64,000 bases of DNA from CAWANF01 sp963783355 (GTDB lineage Bacteria; Bacteroidota; Rhodothermia; Balneolales; DATFMH01): NCBI GenBank assembly GCA_963783355.1, contig CAWANF010000005.1, positions 558,001-622,000 on the forward strand, in the 5' to 3' direction. The position numbers and the translations under genes were made by a program. Position 1 is the stretch's first letter, and each line of letters begins with the position of its first letter. Shown piece by piece: positions 35,695 through 45,843 of the stretch. The notes below the pieces were generated by a model, which was not told where the DNA came from, made no database searches, and saw only the letters and a program-made list of their open reading frames with translations.

Positions 35695-38600
35695 ATGAAA
35701 CATACTATTCGGTTGCTCAGCCTGCTACTTGTCTTATTACTGGCAGGATGGGCGCCTAATTTCGCCAAAGCGGCACAACCGCAACAGCAACCCTCTCTTC
35801 TTCCCCGCTTCCCATCCATGCATGGAAATACGATTGTCTTCGAAGCCGGAGGCGATATTTGGAAAGTCAGCAAAGAAGGCGGACTGGCCACGCGTCTTAC
35901 TTCAGACAAAGGTTATGATATGATGCCCCGGTTTTCACCGGATGGCCAAACCATTGCATTCACCGGCCAGTATGATGGCAATACCGATGTTTATACCATC
36001 CCCGCCGAAGGTGGTAAAGTAACACGCCTTACCTATCATTCCGATGTCGTCCGCAAGCCTCCCACTCGCTGGGGGCCCGACAATATGGTTGTCAGCTGGA
36101 CACCGGATGGTAAAAACATCGTATTCCTGTCCAGAAGAAATACCTGGAATTCCTGGTTCGGACAATTATTTGAAGTCAATAAAGTTGGTGGCTTACCGGA
36201 ACAACTTCCCGTTCCCAAAGGCGGAACCCTTTCCTATAGTCCGGATGGCTCTAAAATAGCCTACAACCGGATTTTTCGGAATTTCCGTACCTGGAAACGT
36301 TACAAAGGCGGCCTGGCTCAAAATATTTGGATCTACGATCTCAAATCACACAAAATTGAGCAAATGACCAAATATAAGGGAACTGATACGTATCCGATGT
36401 GGTATAAAAACACCATTTATTTTGCCTCGGATCGCGGTTCCAATAATCGACTGAATATCTGGGCATACAATACGAACACCAAAGCTTTCCGCCAGATTAC
36501 TCATTTCAAAAATTACGATGTCGACTGGCCAAGCCTCGGAAATGACGGCATCGTTTTCCAGGACGGTGGCTCATTATATGTGTTGGATTTACCCTCAGAA
36601 CAATTGCATAAGCTGAATGTCATAGTTCCCAACGATGGCACCCGTTCCCGTTCACGCTGGGTCGACGCTAACAAGATGATCCGCAGTTTCGATATTGCAC
36701 CTAATGGTAAACGTGCCCTTTTCGGTGCCCGCGGCGATGTTTTCACCGTTCCCGCTAAACATGGTGCTACCCGTGATCTCACAAATACTTCCGGTGCCCA
36801 GGAACAATATCCTTCATGGTCGCCTGACGGCAAATCGGTTGCTTATTTGACCGACAGCAACGGATCCAATCAACTGGCTGTCCGTTCGTCCGACGGTTCC
36901 GGGAACCAGGAATTAGTGACCCATATGAAGAATAAATACTTCTTCAACCCGCTTTGGTCACCTAACAGCGATAAACTGGCATTCTCAGATAATGATCATG
37001 TACTTTGGTATGTAAACCTGAAAGACAAAAAAGCCGTCCGCATCGACCAGGATCCTTATACACCCATCAGAGATTACAGCTGGTCGCCCGACGGAAACTG
37101 GCTGACCTATTCCAAAGTCAATACCAGTGGCATTCCCCAGATTTACCTGTATAATTTATCCGAAAACAAAACTGTGCGTGTCAGCAATAAGATGAATGCT
37201 GATTACAACCCGGTATTCGGTGCCGAAGGAAAATACCTGTATTTCATTTCGGCACGCCATGAAAATCCAACATTAAGTGAGTCTGAATTCAATATGGCAA
37301 CACTTAAAATGGATGGCATTTATATGGTCACATTGCAGAAGAGTGAAAAATCACCCTTTGCACCTAAATCAGACGAAGGCACACCGGGTGAAAATGCCGG
37401 TAACGGTGCCAAAGAAGGCAAATGGAAACCGGGCAACTCTGCTCCCGTGAAAATAGATATCGATGGTCTGATGAATCGCATCATCCCATTACCTATTTCA
37501 GCCGGAGATTATGGAAACCTGCAAACCGCCGGCGATCGCGTTTATTATCAAACGGCTCCTCTTCAAACCATTGAAGGCCCGTTGGTCGACAGCGGAGAAT
37601 CATCCATTAAGGTTTATGATGTAAACAAACAAAAAGGACATACGGTGGTCGGAAATGCCCGCGGATTTACACTCAGCGCCGATGGAAGTACGATACTCTA
37701 TGGCCATGCCGGACAATTCTACATGATTCCGTCAACCGCAGAAAACGGCCAGGGTGCCGAACAACTGAATCTATCGGGCATGAAAATTCAAATCAACCCG
37801 GTTGCCGAATGGAACGAGATGTATCATCAGTCATGGCGTCTGTTCCATGCGTTCTTTTATAATACAAAGATGAACGGCGTCAACTGGAACAAGGTTGGTG
37901 AAGATTACGCTAAACTGCTGCCCCAGATCGGAAGCCGTGAAGACCTGAATTACCTGATCGGTGAAATGATTGGCGAACTTTGCAACTCGCACACCTACGT
38001 TTGGGGCGGCGATGACGATTACACCGGGCCTTATAATCCAACGGGCGTTCTTGGCGTCGACTTTGGCCTGAATGCAAAATCCGGCCGTTACTACTTCAAG
38101 AAGATTTACCAGGGTGATAACTCCCGTGAGGGTTATGAATCACCGTTGACTCAACCGGGTGTTAATGCCCAAACCGGTGATTACCTGCTGGCTGTCAACG
38201 GTACAGAGTTGAAAGCCCCGATGAATCCATACAGCTTATTTGTGAACACCGTTGGCAAACAAGTCACATTGACCCTGGCAAGCACACCCGATGGCAAAGA
38301 CAAACACGATGTTGTCGTAAAACCGATTGCCAATTCGCTGAGCCTGAGACTTCATCACTGGATTACCGAAAAACGTAATTATGTGAACAAAACATCGGAC
38401 GGCAAAATCGGGTACATTTACATGTCGGATATGGAAGGGCTCGGGATGAATCAGTTCATTCGCCAATTCTATCCACAACTAAACAAACAGGGCCTGATCA
38501 TTGACGACCGTTTCAATGGCGGTGGTTTCATCGATCAAATCGTGCTTGAACGTCTGCGCCGCGTGCTGGTAGGAATGAGTACTAATCGCACCAAAGCCGC

Positions 38601-39033
38601 TATGACGGAGCCACAACAGGTCCTTCACGGATATAAAGTGGCATTGATCAATCATTATTCTGCATCCGACGGCGATATCTTCCCGTATTTCTTCCGTAAA
38701 TACGGTATTGGCCCGTTGATTGGAACCCGTACCTGGGGCGGTGTCCGCGGATATAATAATGTCTGGCAGCTGATTGACGGCGGAGACTTAGTCGTATCTC
38801 AGGACAGCATGTTCGGACTCGATTCGCAGTGGGTGCTCGAAAACCATGGTGTTTCTCCGGATATTCGTGTAGACGATTTACCGGGCGAAGTGATGGCTGG
38901 AAAAGATGCGCAACTTGATACTGCCATCGATTATATCATGAAGAAGATCAAAGAGCATCCTATGAATATTCCTCCTGCTCCTAAGAATATGCCGGCTTAT
39001 CCAACCGGTAAAGATGCGGGCGGTACCAACTAA
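35695..39033 (+). CDS. Tricorn-like peptidase, S41 family, exported (paralogue 1)
   Basis: A large secreted serine peptidase, 1112 residues from Met at 35695, where a clean signal peptide starts (MKHTIRLLSLLLVLLLAGW). Two N-terminal beta-propellers (about 35-330 and 330-680) carry repeated FSPDG and WSPDG blades, as in tricorn proteases and TolB-like proteins. A PDZ-like domain lies at about 780-880, then the S41 catalytic core. The nucleophile is probably Ser991 in HYSASDGDIFPYFF, with the SDGD context of tricorn (S965-D966), followed by IGPLIGTRTWGG. It probably trims peptides in the periplasm or outside. A diverged paralogue lies downstream. Confidence 0.92.
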   Translation: MKHTIRLLSLLLVLLLAGWAPNFAKAAQPQQQPSLLPRFPSMHGNTIVFEAGGDIWKVSKEGGLATRLTSDKGYDMMPRFSPDGQTIAFTGQYDGNTDVYTIPAEGGKVTRLTYHSDVVRKPPTRWGPDNMVVSWTPDGKNIVFLSRRNTWNSWFGQLFEVNKVGGLPEQLPVPKGGTLSYSPDGSKIAYNRIFRNFRTWKRYKGGLAQNIWIYDLKSHKIEQMTKYKGTDTYPMWYKNTIYFASDRGSNNRLNIWAYNTNTKAFRQITHFKNYDVDWPSLGNDGIVFQDGGSLYVLDLPSEQLHKLNVIVPNDGTRSRSRWVDANKMIRSFDIAPNGKRALFGARGDVFTVPAKHGATRDLTNTSGAQEQYPSWSPDGKSVAYLTDSNGSNQLAVRSSDGSGNQELVTHMKNKYFFNPLWSPNSDKLAFSDNDHVLWYVNLKDKKAVRIDQDPYTPIRDYSWSPDGNWLTYSKVNTSGIPQIYLYNLSENKTVRVSNKMNADYNPVFGAEGKYLYFISARHENPTLSESEFNMATLKMDGIYMVTLQKSEKSPFAPKSDEGTPGENAGNGAKEGKWKPGNSAPVKIDIDGLMNRIIPLPISAGDYGNLQTAGDRVYYQTAPLQTIEGPLVDSGESSIKVYDVNKQKGHTVVGNARGFTLSADGSTILYGHAGQFYMIPSTAENGQGAEQLNLSGMKIQINPVAEWNEMYHQSWRLFHAFFYNTKMNGVNWNKVGEDYAKLLPQIGSREDLNYLIGEMIGELCNSHTYVWGGDDDYTGPYNPTGVLGVDFGLNAKSGRYYFKKIYQGDNSREGYESPLTQPGVNAQTGDYLLAVNGTELKAPMNPYSLFVNTVGKQVTLTLASTPDGKDKHDVVVKPIANSLSLRLHHWITEKRNYVNKTSDGKIGYIYMSDMEGLGMNQFIRQFYPQLNKQGLIIDDRFNGGGFIDQIVLERLRRVLVGMSTNRTKAAMTEPQQVLHGYKVALINHYSASDGDIFPYFFRKYGIGPLIGTRTWGGVRGYNNVWQLIDGGDLVVSQDSMFGLDSQWVLENHGVSPDIRVDDLPGEVMAGKDAQLDTAIDYIMKKIKEHPMNIPPAPKNMPAYPTGKDAGGTN

Positions 39034-39103
39034 TTAAATATTCTCCAAAAGTCACTAAGTCACTGATCGATGAAAATTTTCAACGTGCAGTGATGCCAAA
39101 TAG

Positions 39104-39136
39104 AGCGTCTGTCTTAACCGGCAGGCGCTTTTTTTA
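39104..39136 (+). terminator. Terminator of the first tricorn gene
   Basis: AGCGTCTG (39104-39111) pairs with CAGGCGCT (39122-39129), one G-T pair, then a run of T residues. The descending part (GGCAGGCGCTTTTTTT) recurs at 45.69 kb. Confidence 0.8.
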
Positions 39137-39685
39137 TTTTTGTTTATTAATTACAACTTTGTTAATAGAATCTGTTTTCTCATCCGGAAATTCATAAATG
39201 GTGTAACTTCCAGAGGTGTAACCTGATGGCAGACCAATGAGAGCCCCGAACATCCCTCCGAACAAGCCATACAAAGTCGCCTTGCCAGATGCCGTCAAAG
39301 ACATAAACCCCGGAGGATCATCACCGGAAACCAATCCGATTACAACACCAATCGCGACACCCGCGGCTATCCCAATCCCACCGCCTTCCAGAGCTCCATT
39401 TATTCTGTCTCTAAATCTTATTGATTTAATATCTCCGATGGATGCTGTTCTTTTTATACTATTGATTGAATCTGCAAACTTCAGAGAATCTCCGCTAAAG
39501 CTGATAAACCGCGCTTTATGATTCTTTCCATTTCGTAAATCAATGGTCGCCGGTGCCTTTTTGGACTTTCGCTCTATTTCAGACTTATAATCTTTTGAAT
39601 CATTTTCGATATGCCGCGTGTGACTGCAAGAACCGAATAAAAAAATCAATGCAAGATAAATAGCAGGATTTGGTTTTATTCTCAT
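39134..39685 (-). CDS. Hypothetical glycine-zipper lipoprotein
   Basis: An uncharacterised 183-residue lipoprotein. The start at 39685 has AGGAGG six bases before it and a signal peptide ending in LFGSC. An adjacent ATG three bases upstream would be too near the ribosome site. After a charged linker and a small beta domain (NGKNHKARFISFSGDSLKFA) come two Gly/Ala-rich hydrophobic segments (GGGIGIAAGVAIGVVIGLVSG and GLFGGMFGALIGLPSG) with glycine-zipper spacing, suggesting membrane insertion or oligomerisation. It lies between the two tricorn genes on the opposite strand. No function is assigned. Confidence 0.7.
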   Translation of the reverse strand: MRIKPNPAIYLALIFLFGSCSHTRHIENDSKDYKSEIERKSKKAPATIDLRNGKNHKARFISFSGDSLKFADSINSIKRTASIGDIKSIRFRDRINGALEGGGIGIAAGVAIGVVIGLVSGDDPPGFMSLTASGKATLYGLFGGMFGALIGLPSGYTSGSYTIYEFPDEKTDSINKVVINKQK

Positions 39686-39721
39686 CATTCTCCTCCTTTC
39701 ATAGGATTTCCCCCAATTCAA

Positions 39722-40223
39722 AATGATTCACTTTATAAATTGGAAGATCACCGAAAATTCAGGCATTTAAACATCACAGATGAATAGATTGTATGTATCC
39801 TAAAACTGAAGATGCGAAAATCTTCAATACTATTGTATTTATACCAATAAGATATTGGTAATATTATGATTAAGAAAATAAATATTTTTCATGGTATTTA
39901 TATTCCGGACGACAAAATCCGCGTCCACGGGATAATTTTTTCAGGCTGTGAAATCTTCACTATACAAGGACTACCCCATTCAAAAATGATGTTCGCATTG
40001 AATATCAAAAGAGGTAAAAAATTATTAACCGATGCAATTATTTGAATCAGAATACATATATATGTGAACGCTGAAAAGAATCGCGATGAATTATTCAAAA
40101 AAAGATCTCGAATTTTAACCATATCGTGATTCAATTGAGGCTGTGAGGTAAAACATTCTATTTTCAAGCCGGGATAAACCCGGTGACAATATTTTTTATG
40201 TTCATTTTTTTGAGGAGTTCATA
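39722..40223. other. Divergent intergenic region between lipoprotein and second tricorn gene
   Basis: It holds no supported gene. An 89-codon minus-strand reading frame at 39898-40167 has no family features. TGAGGAG stands about 6 bases before the ATG at 40224 as a clear ribosome site for the tricorn gene. Confidence 0.45.
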
Positions 40224-43200
40224 ATGAAATCAAAATCTCTATTTCATTACTTAACCTTGTTCTTTTTTTTAGTTTCTCCGAGTGTTTTTGCACATTCCCG
40301 AAATAATTCAAGGTCCGGGACAAAAACAACACAACCATTACTTCTGCTTCGCTATCCAACCATGTCTAAAACTCAACTCGCTTTTGAATATGGAGGCGAA
40401 ATCTGGATTGCGAACCGCAAAGGAGGCGACGCTCACAGGATTGTCACAGGAATGGATGTCTTGACAAAACCCATTTTCTCACCCGATGGTTCAATGATCG
40501 CCTATACCGGCACCTACGATCATAATACCGACGTCTATGTCGTTTCCGCCCGGGGAAGCGAACCAAAACGCCTGACTTTTCACCCGGGCCCCGATGTCGC
40601 GGTAGGGTGGACCAAAGACGGAAAGAGCGTCTTGTTCCGATCCCGCCGTTACAGTTATTCCGATCCGGATCAACTTTATACGGTTTCCATTACCGGTGGA
40701 TTCCCAAAAGAATTACCTTTATCGATGGCAGAAACCGGTTCTTATTCTCCTGATGGAACACATCTGGCTTATGTTCCCGTCTTTCAGTGGGAACCCTACT
40801 GGAAACAATATCATGGCGGTCAAACGACACCGATTTGGATTGCCAATCTTTCTAACTCAAGTGTCGTAAAAATCCCGCGAAAAGGCGCCAATTACAACGA
40901 CCCGATGTGGGTTGGAAACAAGGTCTACTATCTGTCTAACCAGGACGGACCCATAACATTATTCTCGTATAATACTGATACTCATCATATATCCAAACTT
41001 ATTGATAATAAAGGGTTTGATATCACATCCGCGACTGCAGGACCGGGTGGTATCATTTATTCTCAATTCGGTCAATTACACATTTACGATTTTGCCACGA
41101 ATCAAACCCACGTTGTGAACGTCAGCGTCCATGGTGATTTGCCTCAGCTTCGGCCTCACTTCAAAAAAGTAAGTGATGAAATCGATAATTACGATGTTTC
41201 ACCGAACGGTGTGAGAGCCGTTTTTGAGGCTCATGGCGACATTTTTACGGTTCCGGCGAAACATGGCAGCATCGAGAATCTGACCAGCAGCCCTGGTGTG
41301 GAAGACCGTGATCCCGCGTGGTCACCTGACGGAAAAACCATCGCTTACTTCTGCGATAGGGATGGAGAGTATGATTTATACATACAAAGCCAGAACGGAA
41401 TCGGGGAAACCCGAATGATCAGCCTGGGACAACAAAACGCGTTCTATTATAAATTAGCATGGTCGCCTGATGGCAAAAAACTTACTTTTACGGACCAGAA
41501 GCTGAATCTATGGTATGTCGATTTGAATTCATCTAATCCGAAACCGATCAAAGTGGCGACGGATTCTTATGATGATAATACCCTGCACGAATTTGACGCC
41601 ACCTGGTCGCCCGACAGCAAATGGCTGACTTACACTATGCTGATGCCCAATTTCCTTCATTCCGTGTTTGTCTACTCGCTTACCGATCACAAAAGTCACC
41701 AAATAACAGACCTCGACAGCGATTGTCTGTATCCGGTTTTCGGCGCCAACGGTAAACATTTATATTTCACATCCAGCACCAATACCGGGCTGGGCGAGGG
41801 AAAAGGTCCCTGGGAGATGTCAAGCATGGAACGTCCGTCGACCCGGAATGTCTATTCACTAAATCTGACGGACGGGATACCATCACCCGTCGCGCCGGAA
41901 AGTGGATTTGAAAAAACCGATTCGTCCGGGCACCATGATTCAGATATGTCAAAAGATAATAAGAGCCACTCGAAATCCGTCGCTATTGATTTTGAAAACC
42001 TGTCTTCGCGCATTATCCCGCTACCGGTTCCGGCTGCTAATTATACAGGAATGATGGCCGGTAAAGCCGGTACCATATATCTCGTTAAAGAACCACTGGT
42101 GACCATTCCCGGCAATTATAACCGTAATGACGCTGAAATTCTCAATTTCAATCTGAAATCAAAAAAGACGAAGACGCTGATCAAAGGAATTTCAGAGTTT
42201 AAATTGTCTTCTAATGATGGTAAAGCTTTATATCGCCGTGGAAGCAGCTGGTTTATTGGTACCCTTGCCGGCTCAAAAATTCAGCAACCTGCCGAACTCT
42301 CTGTGTCCGATATGAAAACCAATATTGATCCGCATAAACAATGGGTTGATATGTTCCACGACGCCTGGCGAATCGAACGAGCCTTTTTCTATAATCCTAA
42401 TTATGACGGATTGAATATTGATAAAGCGGAGAAAGAATTTTCGGCTTATCTGCCGGGCATCGCCAGCCGCGACGGTTTATCTTTTCTGTTTAAAGAAATG
42501 CTCAGTTATATGTCGGTCGGACACATGTTTATCGAAGGCGGAGCGGAACCTAAAATGGAAAACATCCGGGTCGGTTTACTGGGAGCAAATTATGAGATTG
42601 AACATAATCGCTATAGAATTACTAAAATCTTAACAGCTGGATCATGGAATCCTCATCTGTATGCGCCATTGGCACAACCTGGCCTGAAGGTTAAAACCGG
42701 CGATTATATTCTGGCTGTAAATGGGAAACGCCTCACCGGCAAGACAAATATCTACAAGGCCTTCGAAGATTTAGCTGATAAAGTAGTTACCCTGACGGTC
42801 GGACCCAATCCAACATTGCAGGATTCCCATCAGATTACTATTAAAACGATACCTAGCGAACATATGCTTCGCAACCAGACTTGGATCGATCATAATAAAG
42901 AATTGGTTAACAAGCTTAGCGACGGGAAACTGGGATATGTGTATCTGCCCAACACCGGAGCCGGCGGATTCAACAATTTCAACCGGTACTATTTCTCCCA
43001 GATTAACAAAAAGGGCATGATCATCGACGAGCGTTTCAACCACGGCGGCGACATTTCCGATTACATTATTCAGAACCTGCTGCTCAAACCGATGAGTATG
43101 TTTATCACCCGCTACGGAAAGAGCGCGATACTCCCCCAGGAAGCCAATTTCGGTCCGAAAGTTATGCTTATCAATCAATTTGCCGGTTCGGGCGGCGATG

Positions 43201-43565
43201 CCCTGCCCTGGTATTTCAAGATGGATAAAATCGGAACTTTGGTAGGCAAAAAAACCTGGGGCGGACTGGTTGGCATTGGAGGCTATCCGCCACTGATGGA
43301 CGGAGGAGGTGTTACGGCACCGCGAATGGCTATCGAAGGTCTGAATGGTACGTTCCCGGTTGAAGATCACGGTATCGCGCCGGATGTTTCCGTATGGCAG
43401 AATCCACAATTAATGAGGGAAGGACACGATCCTCAGCTGGAACGTGCAATTCAAATAGCCATGCAACAGTTGAAAGAACATCCGCAGCCAAAATATAATA
43501 AACCGCCATACCGCAATTATCACCCGCATTTACCGCCATTGCCCAATGGAAATTCCGGCATATGA
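40224..43565 (+). CDS. Tricorn-like peptidase, S41 family, exported (paralogue 2)
   Basis: A 1113-residue paralogue of the preceding gene with the same order: signal peptide (about 1-24), two propellers with FSPDG/WSPDG blades, a PDZ-like domain and an S41 core. The start has TGAGGAG before it. The probable nucleophile is Ser989 in FAGSGGDALPWYF. The residue after Ser is Gly, not the Asp that forms part of the tricorn oxyanion hole. The following VGKKTWGG is kept. This hints at a shifted activity or specificity relative to paralogue 1. The pair probably arose by duplication, with an inserted lipoprotein gene between. Confidence 0.9.
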   Translation: MKSKSLFHYLTLFFFLVSPSVFAHSRNNSRSGTKTTQPLLLLRYPTMSKTQLAFEYGGEIWIANRKGGDAHRIVTGMDVLTKPIFSPDGSMIAYTGTYDHNTDVYVVSARGSEPKRLTFHPGPDVAVGWTKDGKSVLFRSRRYSYSDPDQLYTVSITGGFPKELPLSMAETGSYSPDGTHLAYVPVFQWEPYWKQYHGGQTTPIWIANLSNSSVVKIPRKGANYNDPMWVGNKVYYLSNQDGPITLFSYNTDTHHISKLIDNKGFDITSATAGPGGIIYSQFGQLHIYDFATNQTHVVNVSVHGDLPQLRPHFKKVSDEIDNYDVSPNGVRAVFEAHGDIFTVPAKHGSIENLTSSPGVEDRDPAWSPDGKTIAYFCDRDGEYDLYIQSQNGIGETRMISLGQQNAFYYKLAWSPDGKKLTFTDQKLNLWYVDLNSSNPKPIKVATDSYDDNTLHEFDATWSPDSKWLTYTMLMPNFLHSVFVYSLTDHKSHQITDLDSDCLYPVFGANGKHLYFTSSTNTGLGEGKGPWEMSSMERPSTRNVYSLNLTDGIPSPVAPESGFEKTDSSGHHDSDMSKDNKSHSKSVAIDFENLSSRIIPLPVPAANYTGMMAGKAGTIYLVKEPLVTIPGNYNRNDAEILNFNLKSKKTKTLIKGISEFKLSSNDGKALYRRGSSWFIGTLAGSKIQQPAELSVSDMKTNIDPHKQWVDMFHDAWRIERAFFYNPNYDGLNIDKAEKEFSAYLPGIASRDGLSFLFKEMLSYMSVGHMFIEGGAEPKMENIRVGLLGANYEIEHNRYRITKILTAGSWNPHLYAPLAQPGLKVKTGDYILAVNGKRLTGKTNIYKAFEDLADKVVTLTVGPNPTLQDSHQITIKTIPSEHMLRNQTWIDHNKELVNKLSDGKLGYVYLPNTGAGGFNNFNRYYFSQINKKGMIIDERFNHGGDISDYIIQNLLLKPMSMFITRYGKSAILPQEANFGPKVMLINQFAGSGGDALPWYFKMDKIGTLVGKKTWGGLVGIGGYPPLMDGGGVTAPRMAIEGLNGTFPVEDHGIAPDVSVWQNPQLMREGHDPQLERAIQIAMQQLKEHPQPKYNKPPYRNYHPHLPPLPNGNSGI

Positions 43566-43586
43566 TTTATGGATTGAATTGATGAG

Positions 43587-43616
43587 ACTCCCGGTGTTGA
43601 ACATCGGGAGTTTCTT
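43587..43616 (+). terminator. Terminator of the second tricorn gene
   Basis: ACTCCCGGTGTT (43587-43598) and AACATCGGGAGT (43600-43611) form a 12-bp stem with one wobble pair around a single-base loop, followed by TTCTTT. It lies about 20 bp after the stop. Confidence 0.75.
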
Positions 43617-44142
43617 TAACAGATTATGAAATATCGTTTTATTATGAGTGTTATTGAGGATTTCAATAATCAGACTCCTTCAATCGTAGCTTGATCTTTG
43701 AATTTTTGAACCGCCTTTTTAAGCCGTTGGTTCGATTCATAATTATTTAAAATAGCTACTTATCTCGTCTCGATGCCTGTTCAAACACCTTCTTATGCTC
43801 AGACGTCCATCTTATTTCAAAACGAGCTTCTTTTTTATCTGTAACCCTTCAGAGATATACGGAAATATTACATACATATTAATTTTCGCCTCAAAGCCAT
43901 TAATAACTTGAACCTGGCAAATTATTCCGAACCTCAAATATCTTTCTATTCAACAAAGCTTAAATAAACATTAAGCCCATGTTAATTACTATACAGCAAC
44001 TTACATATATGTTATAGTTTTTAAATATTTTATGCGATTTCTTTTATCTAAATTAACTGCAATGACAGGCTTTTGTGACGTGTGGAAATCACAAAATTTT
44101 GCCCAACCCGCATAAAAATGAATGGATGAAAATGAGGATATT
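43617..44142. other. Intergenic region before the TPR gene
   Basis: About 525 bp, strongly A+T-rich. No ORF with family features, RNA gene or palindrome was seen. The upstream Met codons at 44122-44142 are read as leader for the TPR gene. Confidence 0.4.
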
Positions 44143-45627
44143 ATGACAAAAAAAAGAGAACTCTTTAATATCAGGGGAGTCATAACCGTGTTATGTCTTC
44201 TGCTATTGCCGGTAATTCCGAAAACCTTTGCTGCAGAAATACCGATTACGACGAACTCAAAAGAAGCTTTACAACTGTTTATACAGGGACGCGACAAACT
44301 GGCAAACGTACAGATGCCGGATGCCGCTAAGTTATTTGACCAGGCCATTGAAAAAGATCCGAATTTTGCTTTAGCCTATCTTTACCGGGCGATTTCATCA
44401 AATAATTACAATATTACCCGTGAAAACTTACAAAAAGCGAAAGCGCATAACGCTAATATCTCTCCCGGGGAAAAACTGCTGATTAATTATTCTGAAGCAG
44501 CTTTTGATGGAAACACCGTGGAACAAAAGGAATATGTCAATCAACTGCTTCAGGGATACTCAGATGACAAATGGGTCCAGCAAACAGCCGGACAATTTTA
44601 TTACGGCCAGGATCAATTTCAAAAGGCTTTGACACATTTCAATGAAACCATCAAGCTGGATCATAACTTCGCTCCTGCGTACAATATGATTGGCTATACC
44701 CAATCTATGCTGGGAAATAACGAAGAAGCTGAACAGGCATTTAAGACGTATATAAGTTTGGTGCCCGACAATCCAAATCCCTATGATTCATATGCCGAAT
44801 TGCTTCTGAAAACAGGACGATATGATGAATCGATTGCCCAGTATAAAAAAGCTCTCAGCATCGACCCGAACTTCGTAAGTTCTCTATTGGGAATTGGGAA
44901 CAATTATATTTTCAAGGGAGACTATCAATCCGCCCGGGAATATTATGACCAGGAATATGAGAAGGCTCCGAATGATGCCGCTAAAATGAATGCATTATAC
45001 TGGAAAGCCGTCTCATATATTCATGAAGGTGATATCCCGCAGGCTATGGAAATGTTCTCTAAAGAACGTGAAATGGCTCAAAAAGACGGATTAACTCCTA
45101 ACATAATCAGCAACTATATCACAACCGGTTTTGTACTTTCTCATTCCGGCAATGTATCCGATGGCATGGAGCACCTTGCTAAAGCAGCCTCGCTGATAAA
45201 AGCATCCGATCTTCCCGAACCGACAAAAGAAGGAGAAATGATAGGTTATACCCTTGCTAAAAGTTATAGCCTGTTATTGAATAACAAACTTGAGGATGCC
45301 ATGGCAGAGGCCAGCCAGGCAAAGAAAATGATTGACAAACGTCAAAATGTGAACGAGCAGAAACGCTACAGTTTTGTCGTTGGTGTTATGGAGCTAATGC
45401 AAAATAACAACGAAAAAGCATTGTCACATTTTAAAGAGGCTGACACAGAGAGCCCACTGACATGGTATTACAAAGCAGCCGCTTACGATAAGATGGGCAA
45501 CAAAGAAAAGAGTGCCAAAATTTATGACAAAATCCTTAAATGGAATGTAAACAGCATAGATCTTGCGATGGTTCGAGGCGAAACACTCAGAAAAATGAAG
45601 AGCGTAAGCATGTCCACCGATAAATAA
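44143..45627 (+). CDS. Exported TPR-repeat protein
   Basis: A 494-residue protein with a signal peptide (residues about 12-33, ending TFAAEI) and about eight tetratricopeptide repeats. Canonical units include AKLFDQAIEKDPNFALAYLY, FNETIKLDHNFAPAYNMIGY and IAQYKKALSIDPNFVSSLLG. The start 44143 has GAGG nine bases before it, better than the ATG seven codons earlier. TPR proteins mediate protein-protein contacts. Secretion suggests a periplasmic scaffold, but no partner is identifiable from neighbours. It is followed by its own terminator. Confidence 0.88.
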   Translation: MTKKRELFNIRGVITVLCLLLLPVIPKTFAAEIPITTNSKEALQLFIQGRDKLANVQMPDAAKLFDQAIEKDPNFALAYLYRAISSNNYNITRENLQKAKAHNANISPGEKLLINYSEAAFDGNTVEQKEYVNQLLQGYSDDKWVQQTAGQFYYGQDQFQKALTHFNETIKLDHNFAPAYNMIGYTQSMLGNNEEAEQAFKTYISLVPDNPNPYDSYAELLLKTGRYDESIAQYKKALSIDPNFVSSLLGIGNNYIFKGDYQSAREYYDQEYEKAPNDAAKMNALYWKAVSYIHEGDIPQAMEMFSKEREMAQKDGLTPNIISNYITTGFVLSHSGNVSDGMEHLAKAASLIKASDLPEPTKEGEMIGYTLAKSYSLLLNNKLEDAMAEASQAKKMIDKRQNVNEQKRYSFVVGVMELMQNNNEKALSHFKEADTESPLTWYYKAAAYDKMGNKEKSAKIYDKILKWNVNSIDLAMVRGETLRKMKSVSMSTDK

Positions 45628-45668
45628 CTTCTTAAATATATCTTGACCTTACACGAATCAGGTAAAAA

Positions 45669-45701
45669 AGCGTTTGTCGTATACGGCAGGCGCTTTTTTT
45701 G
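45669..45701 (+). terminator. Terminator of the TPR gene
   Basis: AGCGTTTG (45669-45676) pairs with CAGGCGCT (45687-45694, two wobble pairs), then seven T residues. It shares the CGGCAGGCGCTTTTTTT half with the terminator at 39.1 kb. Confidence 0.78.
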
Positions 45702-45843
45702 TTTTATGTTCTACCCAAAATATTTCAGAAAAATATCCAAAATCTTTGGTTGCTTGAATAAGTCTCAATAAAATTTATTTTTTTAAATATGGTTCACTTA
45801 ATCTTTGCACGTTCGGTAAACTTTTATCAAATTCGGTTCTTCG

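Noticed and set aside
39898..40167. 89-codon minus-strand ORF in the intergenic region
   Set aside because: A+T-rich, without ribosome site, recognisable motif or plausible neighbours.
42771..43409. 212-codon minus-strand reading frame over the second tricorn gene
   Set aside because: It is the antisense shadow of the conserved S41 core; the plus-strand frame has clear homology.
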